A stretch of DNA of 64,000 nt. Origin: CAYTPI01 sp964439625. GTDB lineage: Bacteria > Chloroflexota > Anaerolineae > Aggregatilineales > UBA3940. Location: positions 24,019-88,018 of the forward strand of contig CAYTPI010000016.1 of NCBI GenBank assembly GCA_964439625.1, given 5' to 3'. The notes beneath the pieces were generated by a model. It made no database searches and had not been told where the DNA came from. It worked only from the letters and a program-made list of their open reading frames with translations. Shown piece by piece: positions 24,871-34,059 of this stretch (its first letter is position 1; each line of letters starts with the position of its first letter). The position numbers and the translations under genes were made by a program.

Positions 24871-27024
24871 CTAGTTCCAAGTGCAGAGTTCATCCATTGT
24901 GTAGGTGTTACCGTCGAAGCCCTCCAGTGTGAAGTCTTCCCACTCGTTGTAGAGCACGGCTGGGTTCGGAGTAAAGTTCAGCTCGTTCGTCAGTTCACCC
25001 GTGGTCAGGTATTCGTTGGCTGACTGAATTGCCAACTGACCCTCAAGCAGCGGTGCCTGTAAGGTTGTACCGTACTGGCGGCCCTCTTCGAGCAACTGAC
25101 GGTCACCATTGCAGACAGTACCAACAGCAATGATATCAGCATCTGGGTTATCTGGTGTACCCATGGTGAAACCAGCTTCTTCAAGAGCCTGGATGGCACC
25201 CTGGAGAATAGCATCGTCCATACCATAGATGAAGTCGATACCCTCGTCCTGCACCTGCGCGATCAGCGCAGCAGCACCGTTGTAGCCGTTTTGTGAACCG
25301 AAGCCTTCGTTGCTCTCACCAATGACGGTGATGCCGGATCCTTCAATACCCTCATTAAACGCCTCGATTGACAATGGGTACCCACCGTAAGCAACTGGGT
25401 AAGTCACTGCGATGGCGTTACCGTCTTCGCTGGAAAGTTCCTTACCGTTTGCAACCCACTCGTCACGGGCTTGCACCATCATAAGCCCTGCGTTGCGGGC
25501 GCGGAGTGCGTCATCTGGGCCGGCATAGCCGACGACAAATTCAGCAGCGTCCTCAGAGGGCAACTGGTTGATTTGCAGCACGGGGATGTCCGTCGCAGCT
25601 AGGTCACGCAGTGAACCGAGACCGGCAGCGCCTTCGGCAGGCCACCAAATCCAGATATCCGGCTCGGCACCGATTGCTAATTGCTGCTGAACCTGCTCGT
25701 CCTGCTCAGCTTGGTTGAATTCATTTTCAAAGATCGTGATATCGTAACCAGCGGCGGCAGCTTCTTCAGACAGACCTGTGATCAGACCGTTGACGTAGCG
25801 CTCACTACGGGCCGGAGTAAAGGCGATGATCTCGCCGGCTGAACCTGGCTCAACAGCCTCTTCCTCTTCAGCTTCTTCTTCAACTGGTGCAGCAGAGCCT
25901 GCATCAGCAGTGCCCCAAGTGCAGAGTGAATCCATTGTGTATGTCTCACCATCGAAGCCTTCAAGGGTGAATTCTTCCCATTCGTTGTAGAGCACGGCTG
26001 GGTTCGGAGTGAAGTTCAGCTCATTCGTCAGTTCACCCGTGGTCAGGTACTCATCAGCAGCCTGAATAGCTAGCTGGCCCTCAAGCAGAGGTGCCTGTAG
26101 GGTTGTACCGTACTGGCGTGCCTCTTCGAACAACTGACGGTCACCGTTACAAACAGTACCAACAGCGATGATATCAGCGTCTTCGCCATCTTCTGGAACA
26201 CCGACGGCGTAACCAGCCTCTTCAAGGGCCTGGATGGCACCCTGGAGAATAGCATCGTCCATACCATAGATGAAGTCGATACCTTGATCTTCAACCTGTG
26301 CGATCAGTGCAGATGCACCGTTGTAGCCATTTTGTGAACCGAAGCCTTCATTGCTCTCACCGATAACCGTGATATCAGAGCCTTCGATAGCTTCATTGAA
26401 GGCCTCAATTGACAGTGAGTAACCACCATAAGCGACTGGGTAGGTCACGGCGATGGCGTTACCGCCTTCGCTGGAAAGTTCCTTACCGTTTGCAACCCAT
26501 TCGTCACGGGCTTGCACCATCATAAGCCCTGCGTTACGGGCGCGGAGTGCGTCATCCGGGCCGGCATAGCCGACAACAAATTCAGCAGCGTCCTCAGAGG
26601 GCAACTGGTTGATTTGCAGCACGGGGATATCCGTTGCGGCTAGGTCACGCAGTGAACCAAGGCCGGCAGCGCCTTCGGCAGGCCACCAAATCCAGATATC
26701 TGGCTCGGCACCGATTGCCAATTGCTGCTGAACCTGTTCGTCCTGCTCAGCTTGGTTGAATTCATTCTCAAGAATGGTGATGTCGTAGCCAGCGTTCTCA
26801 GCCTCTTGAGTCAGTCCAGTGATCAGACCGTTGACGTAACGCTCGCTACGGGCAGGGGTAAAGGCAATGATAGTTCCAGCGGATTCGCCATCACCTTCTA
26901 CTTCCTCTTCTTCTACTGCTGCTTCCTCTTCTTCTGCTTCTGGAGCAGGTGCCGCACATGCGACGAGGAATACTGCTACGAGTGCCATAATAAATGGCAA
27001 CAAGTGGGAACGAAGTTTCTTCAA
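24871..27024 (-). CDS. Sugar-binding lipoprotein with two tandem RbsB-like domains
   Basis: The 717-residue protein is about twice the family length. It has a lipoprotein signal with Cys23 (FLVAC), an acidic linker, then two nearly identical periplasmic-binding (Peripla_BP_4) domains of about 347 residues, each starting at IIAFTPARSERYVNG and ending near LCTW, joined by a Glu-rich linker. The DNA repeat unit is 1041 bp, with scattered differences, so the duplication is recent but not an exact assembly artefact. The start is a TTG with AGGAGG upstream; no suitable in-frame ATG exists. It delivers a sugar or polyol to the permeases at 20986-23072. Confidence 0.92.
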   Translation of the reverse strand: MKKLRSHLLPFIMALVAVFLVACAAPAPEAEEEEAAVEEEEVEGDGESAGTIIAFTPARSERYVNGLITGLTQEAENAGYDITILENEFNQAEQDEQVQQQLAIGAEPDIWIWWPAEGAAGLGSLRDLAATDIPVLQINQLPSEDAAEFVVGYAGPDDALRARNAGLMMVQARDEWVANGKELSSEGGNAIAVTYPVAYGGYSLSIEAFNEAIEGSDITVIGESNEGFGSQNGYNGASALIAQVEDQGIDFIYGMDDAILQGAIQALEEAGYAVGVPEDGEDADIIAVGTVCNGDRQLFEEARQYGTTLQAPLLEGQLAIQAADEYLTTGELTNELNFTPNPAVLYNEWEEFTLEGFDGETYTMDSLCTWGTADAGSAAPVEEEAEEEEAVEPGSAGEIIAFTPARSERYVNGLITGLSEEAAAAGYDITIFENEFNQAEQDEQVQQQLAIGAEPDIWIWWPAEGAAGLGSLRDLAATDIPVLQINQLPSEDAAEFVVGYAGPDDALRARNAGLMMVQARDEWVANGKELSSEDGNAIAVTYPVAYGGYPLSIEAFNEGIEGSGITVIGESNEGFGSQNGYNGAAALIAQVQDEGIDFIYGMDDAILQGAIQALEEAGFTMGTPDNPDADIIAVGTVCNGDRQLLEEGRQYGTTLQAPLLEGQLAIQSANEYLTTGELTNELNFTPNPAVLYNEWEDFTLEGFDGNTYTMDELCTWN

Positions 27025-27356
27025 AACATCCTCCTGTGTTGGTTAAACGTGAATCAAACAATATTTCTTCAGACGAACTTTCTCGTCTTGCAGTGTATGC
27101 TGCTTGATGCCTATTGTTTGTAACTTTCCACACCTACACGCAGAGTATTTTACTGCTATACTCTGTTCAGGAGATGGGGAAGTGATCCTAACAGACACAA
27201 ACCTCACACACTATTCTGTACGAAGGGATATCTGGTTACTCGCCAAAGTTGACTGATATCTCTTCTCTATTCTAGTTTTTAACTTTGCTTATCTTACACC
27301 TCCCAATCTCGTCATCATTTTTCAACCAACGAATTGGGGAGAGCGAAATGCTCTAG
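27025..27356. other. Intergenic region with an inverted repeat
   Basis: This 5' region of the ABC operon holds AGAGTAT (27142-27148) and ATACTCT (27158-27164), a perfect 7-bp inverted repeat with 9-bp gap, about 120 bp before the TTG start. It could be an operator. The remainder shows no gene. Confidence 0.4.
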
Positions 27357-28139
27357 CTAGACGAGTACCATGCCTCCATCAATAGCCATGATCTGCCCAG
27401 TGATATAGTCAGAGTCGGCGGAAGCAAGGAACAAAGCGGTTCCGGCAATATCGTCAGGTTCAGCAGGGCGGCCCAGCAAAATACCAGCCGAGAAGTTTTC
27501 CATTGCTTCGCCTGGACGAGAGCTTTCACCCAGCGCCATTAGGTCTTCATCAAGCTGCTTCCACAGTGGGGTTGCAACAACACCGGGGGAGAAACCGTTT
27601 ACCGTAATGCCATGTTGAGCCAGCTCACGAGCGGCTGATTGTGTCAGGGAGATAACAGCGAATTTGCTGGCGCAGTAGGGGGCAACATTTGCGTAACCCT
27701 GGCGCCCAGCAATGGACGCAGTGTTGACAATCTTACCACCAGAACCCTGTTCAATCATCTGCTTGGCCGCTTCTTGAATACCAATCAGCACGCCAAGACC
27801 ATTGATGTTCATGATCCAGTTCCAGTTTTCCTCAGTTGTCTCTAAGAAGTTCTGAGGACGGTTAACACCAGCATTGTTGAAGTACACATCTAACTGACCA
27901 TATTCAGCCACAGTCTTATCGATCATAGCCTTGACTTGGTCACGCTTGGTGACATCAACTGCTGCGCTCATAGCACTTCCGCCTGTCTCACGACATTCAG
28001 CAGCCGTTGCTTCAGCTTCTTCGCTGTTAATATCAGCAAAGACGATATTTGCACCTTCTTTGGCAAGACGCATACCAATTGCCTTACCAATACCACGTGC
28101 TGCGCCTGTGATAATCACAGTTTTATCTTTTACACGCAT
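27357..28139 (-). CDS. SDR-family dehydrogenase
   Basis: This 260-residue classical SDR has the NAD(P) motif TGAARGIGKA, NNAG, catalytic Ser in NTASIAG, and an intact YCASK (Tyr-x-x-x-Lys). An Asp after the second strand (FADINS) favours NAD over NADP. The C-terminal YITGQIMAIDGG is standard. The ATG at 28139 has AAGGA upstream; a TTG two codons before is less likely. Its position just upstream of the sugar-type ABC operon and next to an XRE-cupin regulator suggests oxidation of an imported polyol or sugar alcohol, which is an inference. Confidence 0.92.
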   Translation of the reverse strand: MRVKDKTVIITGAARGIGKAIGMRLAKEGANIVFADINSEEAEATAAECRETGGSAMSAAVDVTKRDQVKAMIDKTVAEYGQLDVYFNNAGVNRPQNFLETTEENWNWIMNINGLGVLIGIQEAAKQMIEQGSGGKIVNTASIAGRQGYANVAPYCASKFAVISLTQSAARELAQHGITVNGFSPGVVATPLWKQLDEDLMALGESSRPGEAMENFSAGILLGRPAEPDDIAGTALFLASADSDYITGQIMAIDGGMVLV

Positions 28140-28516
28140 GGACAATCCTTTCTGGGCAAAGTTGAATGGGGTTCAAAATATGGTTTTTTGCAACACGACA
28201 CAAACAACCTTAACCGACAGTTTTCACTGTAAGAGGTGTATTTATGTTGCGTTAGCATAGTTCATTAGAACTGAGCCTATGTTAATGCCAGCAGCAACAT
28301 ATACTGAGCTCATCCTTATTTTATGAGGCGAGCTTGACATTTTTTCAAGGCACTATTGATACTGCTATTGTGAGGGGGCGACCATACACTTGCAGGTCAG
28401 ACAATATCAATTTTGCACTGTTTATTTACTTGTTGAACGGATAATAATGAACTGCTTATGCAGTTACAAAGGTTAATTACTACTGACAATTCTACGGTAT
28501 CATAGGTTGTTTATTT
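28140..28516. other. Divergent intergenic region
   Basis: The region between the SDR gene and the XRE-cupin gene has TTGACA at 28334-28339 with GATACT 18 bp downstream, a possible rightward promoter. The regulator operator begins at 28517. No gene was recognised. Confidence 0.4.
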
Positions 28517-28557
28517 TTGTCAACAACTTTCTCGATAATCGTCTGTAGTGTTGACAA
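28517..28557. promoter_or_regulatory. Wide inverted-repeat operator of XRE-cupin regulator 1
   Basis: TTGTCAACA (28517-28525) and TGTTGACAA (28549-28557) are perfect inverse copies 23 bp apart, 57 bp before the chosen start. The same half-sites, 22 bp apart, precede the paralogous regulator at 37568. The right arm contains TTGACA, so it may overlap a -35 box and mediate autoregulation. Confidence 0.7.
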
Positions 28558-28613
28558 TAGTTCAAATATGTACGACGATAATATCCCCTCACAGTGTTAT
28601 TTTTAGAAAATAC

Positions 28614-29297
28614 ATGATTGCGAGTTGTGTCTCTGTGAGTAAACCGATCTTTCCCATCGGGGAAAAGCTGCGCGCTGAAAGACTCAATCAACAGTTGACC
28701 CTTCGTCAACTAGCAGCTAAGGCACAGGTAAGTGCCAGCCTTTTGAGTAAACTTGAGAATGACAAAGTCAATCCGTCGGTCAGGACGCTGCACAGCCTAG
28801 CTGAAGCGTTGTCTTTACCCTTGAGTGCCTTTTTCTCCGATGAAGTGGACGATAGTGCCACCGATGACTTAGTGATAAGCGAAAATAGGCTAGCAACTGA
28901 GGTCCGTGTACCTACCCCTATACCATCTTCTGCCAAAGAGCAAGACGACTCAGGCAAAACACCTGTTATCCGTAAAGATGCCAGAGAAGCGATCCAGCTC
29001 CTTGGTGGCGTTTCGTGGGAACGTTTAACTGAAAAGCAATCTCATACGCAATTTCTTGAATCTGTCTACGAAGTCGGCGCAGAGTCAGGTCAGCAGATGT
29101 CTCACCACACTGGGCTTGAATTTCACTTTGTGTTACAGGGAGAGCTGACATTGCATCTAGGCCCAGCAGAGTATGTCCTAACTCAAGGCGATGCCATCAT
29201 TTTCGACTCACAGACTCCGCACCGACTTACCAACAAGGGACATAGCACACTACGCATTGTCTCAGTGATATTTAAAGCCCCAAACCAATCTGTTTGA
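28614..29297 (+). CDS. XRE-cupin transcriptional regulator 1
   Basis: The protein has about 227 residues. An N-terminal helix-turn-helix (LRQLAAKAQVSASLLSKLEN, then NPSVRTLHSLAEAL) is followed by a linker and a C-terminal cupin barrel (MSHHTGLEFHFVLQGEL, QTPHRL) that usually binds a small ligand. Regulators of this type control catabolic genes for amines, polyols or sugars. The start is uncertain: ATG at 28614, GTG at 28635, and an open frame to 28548; none has a strong Shine-Dalgarno. It is a close paralogue of the gene at 37568. Its spacing to the operator is similar in both cases. Confidence 0.88.
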   Translation: MIASCVSVSKPIFPIGEKLRAERLNQQLTLRQLAAKAQVSASLLSKLENDKVNPSVRTLHSLAEALSLPLSAFFSDEVDDSATDDLVISENRLATEVRVPTPIPSSAKEQDDSGKTPVIRKDAREAIQLLGGVSWERLTEKQSHTQFLESVYEVGAESGQQMSHHTGLEFHFVLQGELTLHLGPAEYVLTQGDAIIFDSQTPHRLTNKGHSTLRIVSVIFKAPNQSV

Positions 29298-29318
29298 GGC
29301 ATTTATGCAATAATAAAC

Positions 29319-29564
29319 CTAAAGATCACCAGCAGAACTAACGGGTACAATCTTGTAGACTCGCCCAAGCGGTTCACTCGACTGCCGCGTTTCGTGGGTC
29401 ATCACGTACAGTTCGCCGGATAAATCTTCCCCAAAATCAACTAACAGTTCACCGTTAAACCGACTACCTTCATAGCCGTCAATTTCAAGTTGCCAGAATT
29501 CCCACTGGCCCATCATAGGTGTCGCTACCAAAAGTTGTCCAAGGTAATCACCGAAAACATACCG
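29319..29564 (-). pseudogene. C-terminal remnant of a PQQ-type sugar dehydrogenase
   Basis: About 80 codons remain open, beginning RYVFGDYLGQLLVA right after an in-frame stop (TGA at 29565-29567) and ending with GRVYKIVP. FGDYLGQLL, then VDFGEDLSGELYV and GRVYKI are the usual last blades of soluble glucose/sorbosone dehydrogenase propellers. The N-terminal three quarters are missing, replaced by the end of the E2 gene 9 bp away. It is therefore a truncated relic, not a small gene. It may mark a rearrangement junction. Confidence 0.7.
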
Positions 29565-29572
29565 TCAAACGC

Positions 29573-30802
29573 TTACGACGAAAGCAGCAGCAGGGGCTCT
29601 TGCATCAAGCTGGCGATTGTATTCAGAAACTCGGCAGCACGAGCGCCATCTAACACACGGTGATCACAGCTCAGGCTGAGCGTCATTATGGGGCGCACTT
29701 GCGCTTCGCCATTGACGACAATGTACTTCTGGATGATCCCACCAACCGCAAGAATGGCGGCCTGCGGCGGGTTGACAATTGCGTTGAAGGTATCAATGCC
29801 ATACATGCCAAGGTTACTGATCGTAAACGTGCCGCCTTGCATATCGTCTAGCTTGAGCTTATTGCTCAGAGAGCGGTCAACCAGTTCAGACCGCCGCGCC
29901 GCGATAGCTGCCAACCCGAGTCGGTCAGCACTATGGACGACAGGCACCAACAGCCCATCTTCGACAGCAACCGCCAGCCCCACGTTGATCTGATCGTTGG
30001 CCACGATCTCGTCATGCCAACTGGCATTTGCCCGTGGATGTTGTGCCAGCGCTGTGGCACAGATTTTCACCAGTAAGTCGGTGTAGGTGACCTTAGTCTC
30101 ATACCGATTTTTGACCTTCTCACGCCAGGCGATCAGCTCTGTAACGTCAACCTCGCGCTTAAGGATGAAATGCGGGATCGTCTGCCAGGCTTGTGTCAAG
30201 CGTTCTGCCATAATGCGCCAAGCGGTGCTGGTTTCGATGCGCGTCGCACTGACGGGCTGCCCAACGACGGTTGTTTGCGGCGCACTGCTGGGGCTAAATG
30301 TAATTACGTCTTCAGCCAGTACTGCACCCTCAGGGCCATTGCCACTGATCTGGGTGAGGTCGTAACCATACTCTTGTGCCAGCCGGCGAGCCTTCGGAGA
30401 TGCCAAGACGACCCCAGAAGCTGCGACGGTCGGCATTTGCCGCTGCGCTTTCCCATTGGTCGATGGCATGGGCGCAACCGGTGCAGCCATTACTGCTGGC
30501 TCTTCCATTTCGACTGGCTCAAGCGCAGGCATGCCAACGGCCGGCATTTCGGGTGCTTCCTCACCGGGGGCCAGCAGCAGTGCAATCACCTGGCCGACTG
30601 GCACATCATCACCTTCCCGCGCTGCGATGTTTGCCAGTCTACCACTCTTGGGTGCTTCAATCTCCACAGTGACCTTATCAGTTTCCACCTCAAAGATGGG
30701 TTCACCTTTTTGCACTTCGTCACCTTCATGTTTGATCCACGCAACCAATTTGCCCGTATCTTGGGCCATACCGAGCGCGGGCATAATGATTTCTTCAGCC
30801 AT
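29573..30802 (-). CDS. 2-oxoacid dehydrogenase E2 (dihydrolipoyl acyltransferase) 1
   Basis: The 409-residue E2 has an N-terminal lipoyl domain with the lipoylated Lys in VETDKVTVEIE (residue about 43), a Pro/Ala linker, a peripheral-subunit-binding domain (ASPKARRLAQEYGYDL, then GNGPEGAVLAEDV), and the catalytic acyltransferase domain ending with DHRVLDGA, where His and Asp are the active-site pair. It forms the core of a pyruvate, acetoin or branched-chain dehydrogenase complex with the E1 subunits upstream. Start ATG has GAGGTGAT before it. An E3 gene is not in the window. Confidence 0.93.
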   Translation of the reverse strand: MAEEIIMPALGMAQDTGKLVAWIKHEGDEVQKGEPIFEVETDKVTVEIEAPKSGRLANIAAREGDDVPVGQVIALLLAPGEEAPEMPAVGMPALEPVEMEEPAVMAAPVAPMPSTNGKAQRQMPTVAASGVVLASPKARRLAQEYGYDLTQISGNGPEGAVLAEDVITFSPSSAPQTTVVGQPVSATRIETSTAWRIMAERLTQAWQTIPHFILKREVDVTELIAWREKVKNRYETKVTYTDLLVKICATALAQHPRANASWHDEIVANDQINVGLAVAVEDGLLVPVVHSADRLGLAAIAARRSELVDRSLSNKLKLDDMQGGTFTISNLGMYGIDTFNAIVNPPQAAILAVGGIIQKYIVVNGEAQVRPIMTLSLSCDHRVLDGARAAEFLNTIASLMQEPLLLLSS

Positions 30803-30823
30803 CTATCACCTCATATGTGCTGA

Positions 30824-31828
30824 TCATACGCGGCCCACCAATGTCTTTGCCATCTCCATGACTTGATCAGGCATGGGGACTGTCAGGTCTTCCAGTGCTG
30901 GGCTAAATGGAATTGGGACGTTCATCGCGCCCATCCGCTTGACGGGCGCATCAAGATAGTAGAATGCGCCATCAGCGACCACCGCCGCCAGTTCAGCCGT
31001 GACACCGTACTGCTCGTGGCCTTCATCAATGACGATGCAGCGGCTGGTCTTTTTAGCCGACTCGATCAGTGCTTTTTTATCGAGCGGCAAGGTTGTACGT
31101 GGGTCTACTACCTCCGCACTGATGCCGATCTCCGCCAGCATCTCGGCGGCCTCAAGAGCGGTATGCACCATACTACTGGTTCCGATGAGGGTGATGTCGG
31201 TGCCTTCGCGCTTGATGTCAGCGACGCCAAACGGAATAGTGTATTCCTCATCTGGCACCTCGCCTTTGTATTGAAACAGCATCTTATCTTCAAAGACGAT
31301 GCAAGGGTTCTCATCTCGGATGGCTGTTTTCAACAGTCCTTTGAGATCATACGGTGTGGCAGGCACAGCGACCTTCAAGCCAGGAATGTGGCTAAACCAA
31401 GCGTGCAGACTCTGGCTATGCTGAGCCGCCGAACGACGGGTTGCGCCGAGCGTAGTGCGCATGGTCATCGGTACCGTGAGCTTACCGCCAGACATATAGT
31501 GAATCTTTGCGGCTTGGTTAACCATTTGATCCATGACCAATGTAATGAAGTCACCAAACATAATGTCAACGACCGGGCGCAGGCCCGTCATGGCAGCACC
31601 AACGGCAATACCAGTGAAGCCCGCTTCGGAGATCGGCGTATCCATCACGCGGTCAGTGCCGAACTCATCAACAAGGCCGCTGAACATTTTAAAGGGCGAG
31701 CCCGCTTCCGCGACGTCTTCGCCCATCAATAAGACGGTCTCATCGCGCAGCATTTCTTCGCGCATGGCCTCATAGACGGCCTGCGCCATGGTTATCTCTC
31801 GGGTTGGGGTTGCCTCACGCATAGACAT
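30824..31828 (-). CDS. 2-oxoacid dehydrogenase E1 beta subunit
   Basis: This 334-residue transketolase-like beta subunit has the family segments ITMAQAVYEAMREE, LMGEDVAE, DTPISEAGFTGIAVGAA, and the C-terminal transketolase domain (VIDEGHEQYGVTAELAAVV). It pairs with E1 alpha to decarboxylate a 2-oxoacid (or cleave acetoin) on thiamine diphosphate. The ATG at 31828 overlaps the E1 alpha stop by 14 nt with GAGG upstream; an ATG at 31822 is also possible, and the frame is open to 31867. The overlap implies translational coupling. Confidence 0.93.
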   Translation of the reverse strand: MSMREATPTREITMAQAVYEAMREEMLRDETVLLMGEDVAEAGSPFKMFSGLVDEFGTDRVMDTPISEAGFTGIAVGAAMTGLRPVVDIMFGDFITLVMDQMVNQAAKIHYMSGGKLTVPMTMRTTLGATRRSAAQHSQSLHAWFSHIPGLKVAVPATPYDLKGLLKTAIRDENPCIVFEDKMLFQYKGEVPDEEYTIPFGVADIKREGTDITLIGTSSMVHTALEAAEMLAEIGISAEVVDPRTTLPLDKKALIESAKKTSRCIVIDEGHEQYGVTAELAAVVADGAFYYLDAPVKRMGAMNVPIPFSPALEDLTVPMPDQVMEMAKTLVGRV

Positions 31829-32816
31829 GTTGATCGACCTCACTTTCAGACGGGTAGGGGGCATCAAGCCCGAACTGCACCGCCGCGCTTGTCTCTTCTT
31901 CTACTTCCTGCTCAATCTGGTCAAGGATGGGCTGGTCAGCAAGACCACTATCTAACAACCACTGCGCCATCAACTTGACAGGGTCGCGGTTTTCTTCCCA
32001 ATCCCGTTCTTCTTCTTTGCTCCGGTAGTATTCACGAGCGATATCACCGACGTGGTGCCCGTGGAAACGATAGGTATCAGCCACGAGGAAAGCGGGGGAT
32101 TTCTCAGTACGGGCCCGCTGAACGAGGGCTAAGGCTGTTGTATGGACAGTCTTGACGTCCTGCCCGTCGATGTGCAGGCTGAGGATATCGAGCGCCTTAC
32201 CACGGTCGATCAGTTCGCCTGCGGTTGTGTCTCTGTAGTGTGTGTATTCATTGTACAGGTTGTTTTCACACACGTAGATCACCGGCAAGTTCCAGACCGA
32301 GGCCATGTTCATGCATTCGTAGATGCGACCTTGGTTTAAGGCACCTTCACCAAAGAAGCAGACGGCAACTTGATCGGTGCCAAGCCGCTTGATGCTCAAG
32401 GCCGCACCGGTTGCGATGCCCACACTACCACCGACAATAGCATTGGCCCCGAGGTTGCCGTTATCTTGGTCGGCAATATGCATTGAGCCACCTTTGCCGC
32501 GGCAGTAACCGGATTCTTTGCCGAGCAGTTCGGCAAACATTAGGTCGAGCTTAGCACCCTTTGCCACACAGTGACCATGCCCACGGTGCGTACTGGTGAT
32601 GTAGTCGTCACTGCGCAGTGCCTCACAGATGCCGACAGCAATCGCTTCTTCACCGATATACATATGCGTCAGGCCCGGCATCAAGGCTTTGAGGTACAAC
32701 TGGTTAGCCTCTTCATCGAAATAGCGGATCCTGAGCATCTGCTGATACATCAAGATCCAATGTTCTTGGTCAACAGATCCCACTTCTGGAATCTGCAAAC
32801 TTACGTCTTGATTCAT
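31815..32816 (-). CDS. 2-oxoacid dehydrogenase E1 alpha subunit
   Basis: This 333-residue thiamine-diphosphate-binding subunit has MPGLTHMYIGEEAIAVG near the start, the phosphorylation-loop-like GHGHCVAKGA region, GKGGSMHIAD, and the ThDP/Mg motif starting FFGEGALNQG and ending VCENN. GEG replaces the more common GDG, a conservative variant. GGAGG precedes the ATG. E1 alpha and beta are flanked on both sides by E2 genes, which is unusual. The set resembles acetoin or TPP-dependent pyruvate dehydrogenase clusters; the substrate cannot be fixed. Confidence 0.93.
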   Translation of the reverse strand: MNQDVSLQIPEVGSVDQEHWILMYQQMLRIRYFDEEANQLYLKALMPGLTHMYIGEEAIAVGICEALRSDDYITSTHRGHGHCVAKGAKLDLMFAELLGKESGYCRGKGGSMHIADQDNGNLGANAIVGGSVGIATGAALSIKRLGTDQVAVCFFGEGALNQGRIYECMNMASVWNLPVIYVCENNLYNEYTHYRDTTAGELIDRGKALDILSLHIDGQDVKTVHTTALALVQRARTEKSPAFLVADTYRFHGHHVGDIAREYYRSKEEERDWEENRDPVKLMAQWLLDSGLADQPILDQIEQEVEEETSAAVQFGLDAPYPSESEVDQHVYA

Positions 32817-32851
32817 GTCTTACCTCCGTTGTTTCAATGATTGCATTTCAA

Positions 32852-33970
32852 TTAGCCCAGAAGGCTCAGCGGTTGGTAAATGGTGTCTACAATCTGGTTC
32901 AATAAGTCAGCGGTGCGTGCACCATCCAAAATACGGTGATCGGCAGTCAATGATAGCGTGACGGTTTGTTGCACAACCGGCCCCATATTTGACGGAACGA
33001 CCCGTTTAACAATACGTCCCACTGACAGGTAGGCAGCCTGCGGTGCCAGAATAATCGCGTTGAAGTTATCAACTACGTCTAAATCTCCCACGGTGAAAGT
33101 ACTTTGAGGGAAATCATTTGCATCCCATACGCCAATTTCAAGGGCGTCAAGCAGACGCAGGCGTTCATCTGCCAAAGCGGTTGGAGTCATTTGGTCAGCA
33201 TGTGCCAGAATCAACGTCTCTGCCCCGACGGCATAGCCAATATGTATCTCATCATATACGTAGATGCTGCCGTCATCCCAGTAGGCATTCGCTTGACGAT
33301 GCTCACGAAGTGCTCCCGCACAGGCCGTCAAGATAACGTCGATTAAGTCAATGTTTGCAGCCTTACACCAATCGAGTGCAGCTTCGACAGAAACATCGCG
33401 CCGCAGCGTAATGTGCGGGGTACCGCGCCACTGCGCTGCCATGGTGTTAGGGATGGGTATCAGAACGTTGGAGGCTGGGGTATCTGCTGCTTGGTGCCCC
33501 TCTTCCAGAAAGCGCTCGATATCAGCCTTCATGATGCGCCGCCCCCCAACGTCAACCAAAGATAGATCGACATCATGAACAGCAGCCATTCGCATTGCCA
33601 CCGGGGAGGCAGACACTTTTATTCTTGAATTAACAGAGTCATTATCATTATCATTAGTTGGTTGGGGGCTCGCGGGTGCTTCGTCAACCAGGGTTGCAGT
33701 CGGCGCACTTGGAACCTCGGGGATGTCTTCACCTGGTTGAACGAGGTAGGCGATCACCCGACCAACCGGGACATCGTCACCAGCTTGGGCAGCGAGTGCT
33801 ACCAACATGCCCGAAGCCGAAGCCTCAATCTCGACCGTGACTTTGTCGGTTTCGACTTCAAACAATGGCTCACCTTTGTCAACTTGATCGCCCTCTTGCT
33901 TGAGCCAGCCGAGCAGCTTGCCAGTATCTTGTGCCATACCGAGGGCGGGCATGATTACTTCTTTTGGCAC
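32852..33970 (-). CDS. 2-oxoacid dehydrogenase E2 2 (divergent acyltransferase)
   Basis: The 372-residue protein is a second E2. Its lipoyl domain (VIMPALGMAQDTGKLLGWL, VETDKVTVEIE) is almost the same as in the first E2, but the catalytic half has diverged: the binding domain is shorter (AMRMAAVHDVDLSLV) and the acyltransferase domain shows FTVGDLDVVDNFNAIILAP before a retained ADHRILDGA with catalytic His and Asp. The start is a GTG with AGGAAA upstream. It is the first gene of the E2-E1alpha-E1beta-E2 unit. It may accept a different acyl group or mix into the core with the other E2. Confidence 0.9.
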   Translation of the reverse strand: MPKEVIMPALGMAQDTGKLLGWLKQEGDQVDKGEPLFEVETDKVTVEIEASASGMLVALAAQAGDDVPVGRVIAYLVQPGEDIPEVPSAPTATLVDEAPASPQPTNDNDNDSVNSRIKVSASPVAMRMAAVHDVDLSLVDVGGRRIMKADIERFLEEGHQAADTPASNVLIPIPNTMAAQWRGTPHITLRRDVSVEAALDWCKAANIDLIDVILTACAGALREHRQANAYWDDGSIYVYDEIHIGYAVGAETLILAHADQMTPTALADERLRLLDALEIGVWDANDFPQSTFTVGDLDVVDNFNAIILAPQAAYLSVGRIVKRVVPSNMGPVVQQTVTLSLTADHRILDGARTADLLNQIVDTIYQPLSLLG

Positions 33971-34059
33971 GTCTGTTTCCTATCCAATGAATTCAGCTTA
34001 CAAGAAAACGCCTGAAACCCTGCACCACCTGGGCTTCAGGCATTAATTATCTGTACCGC

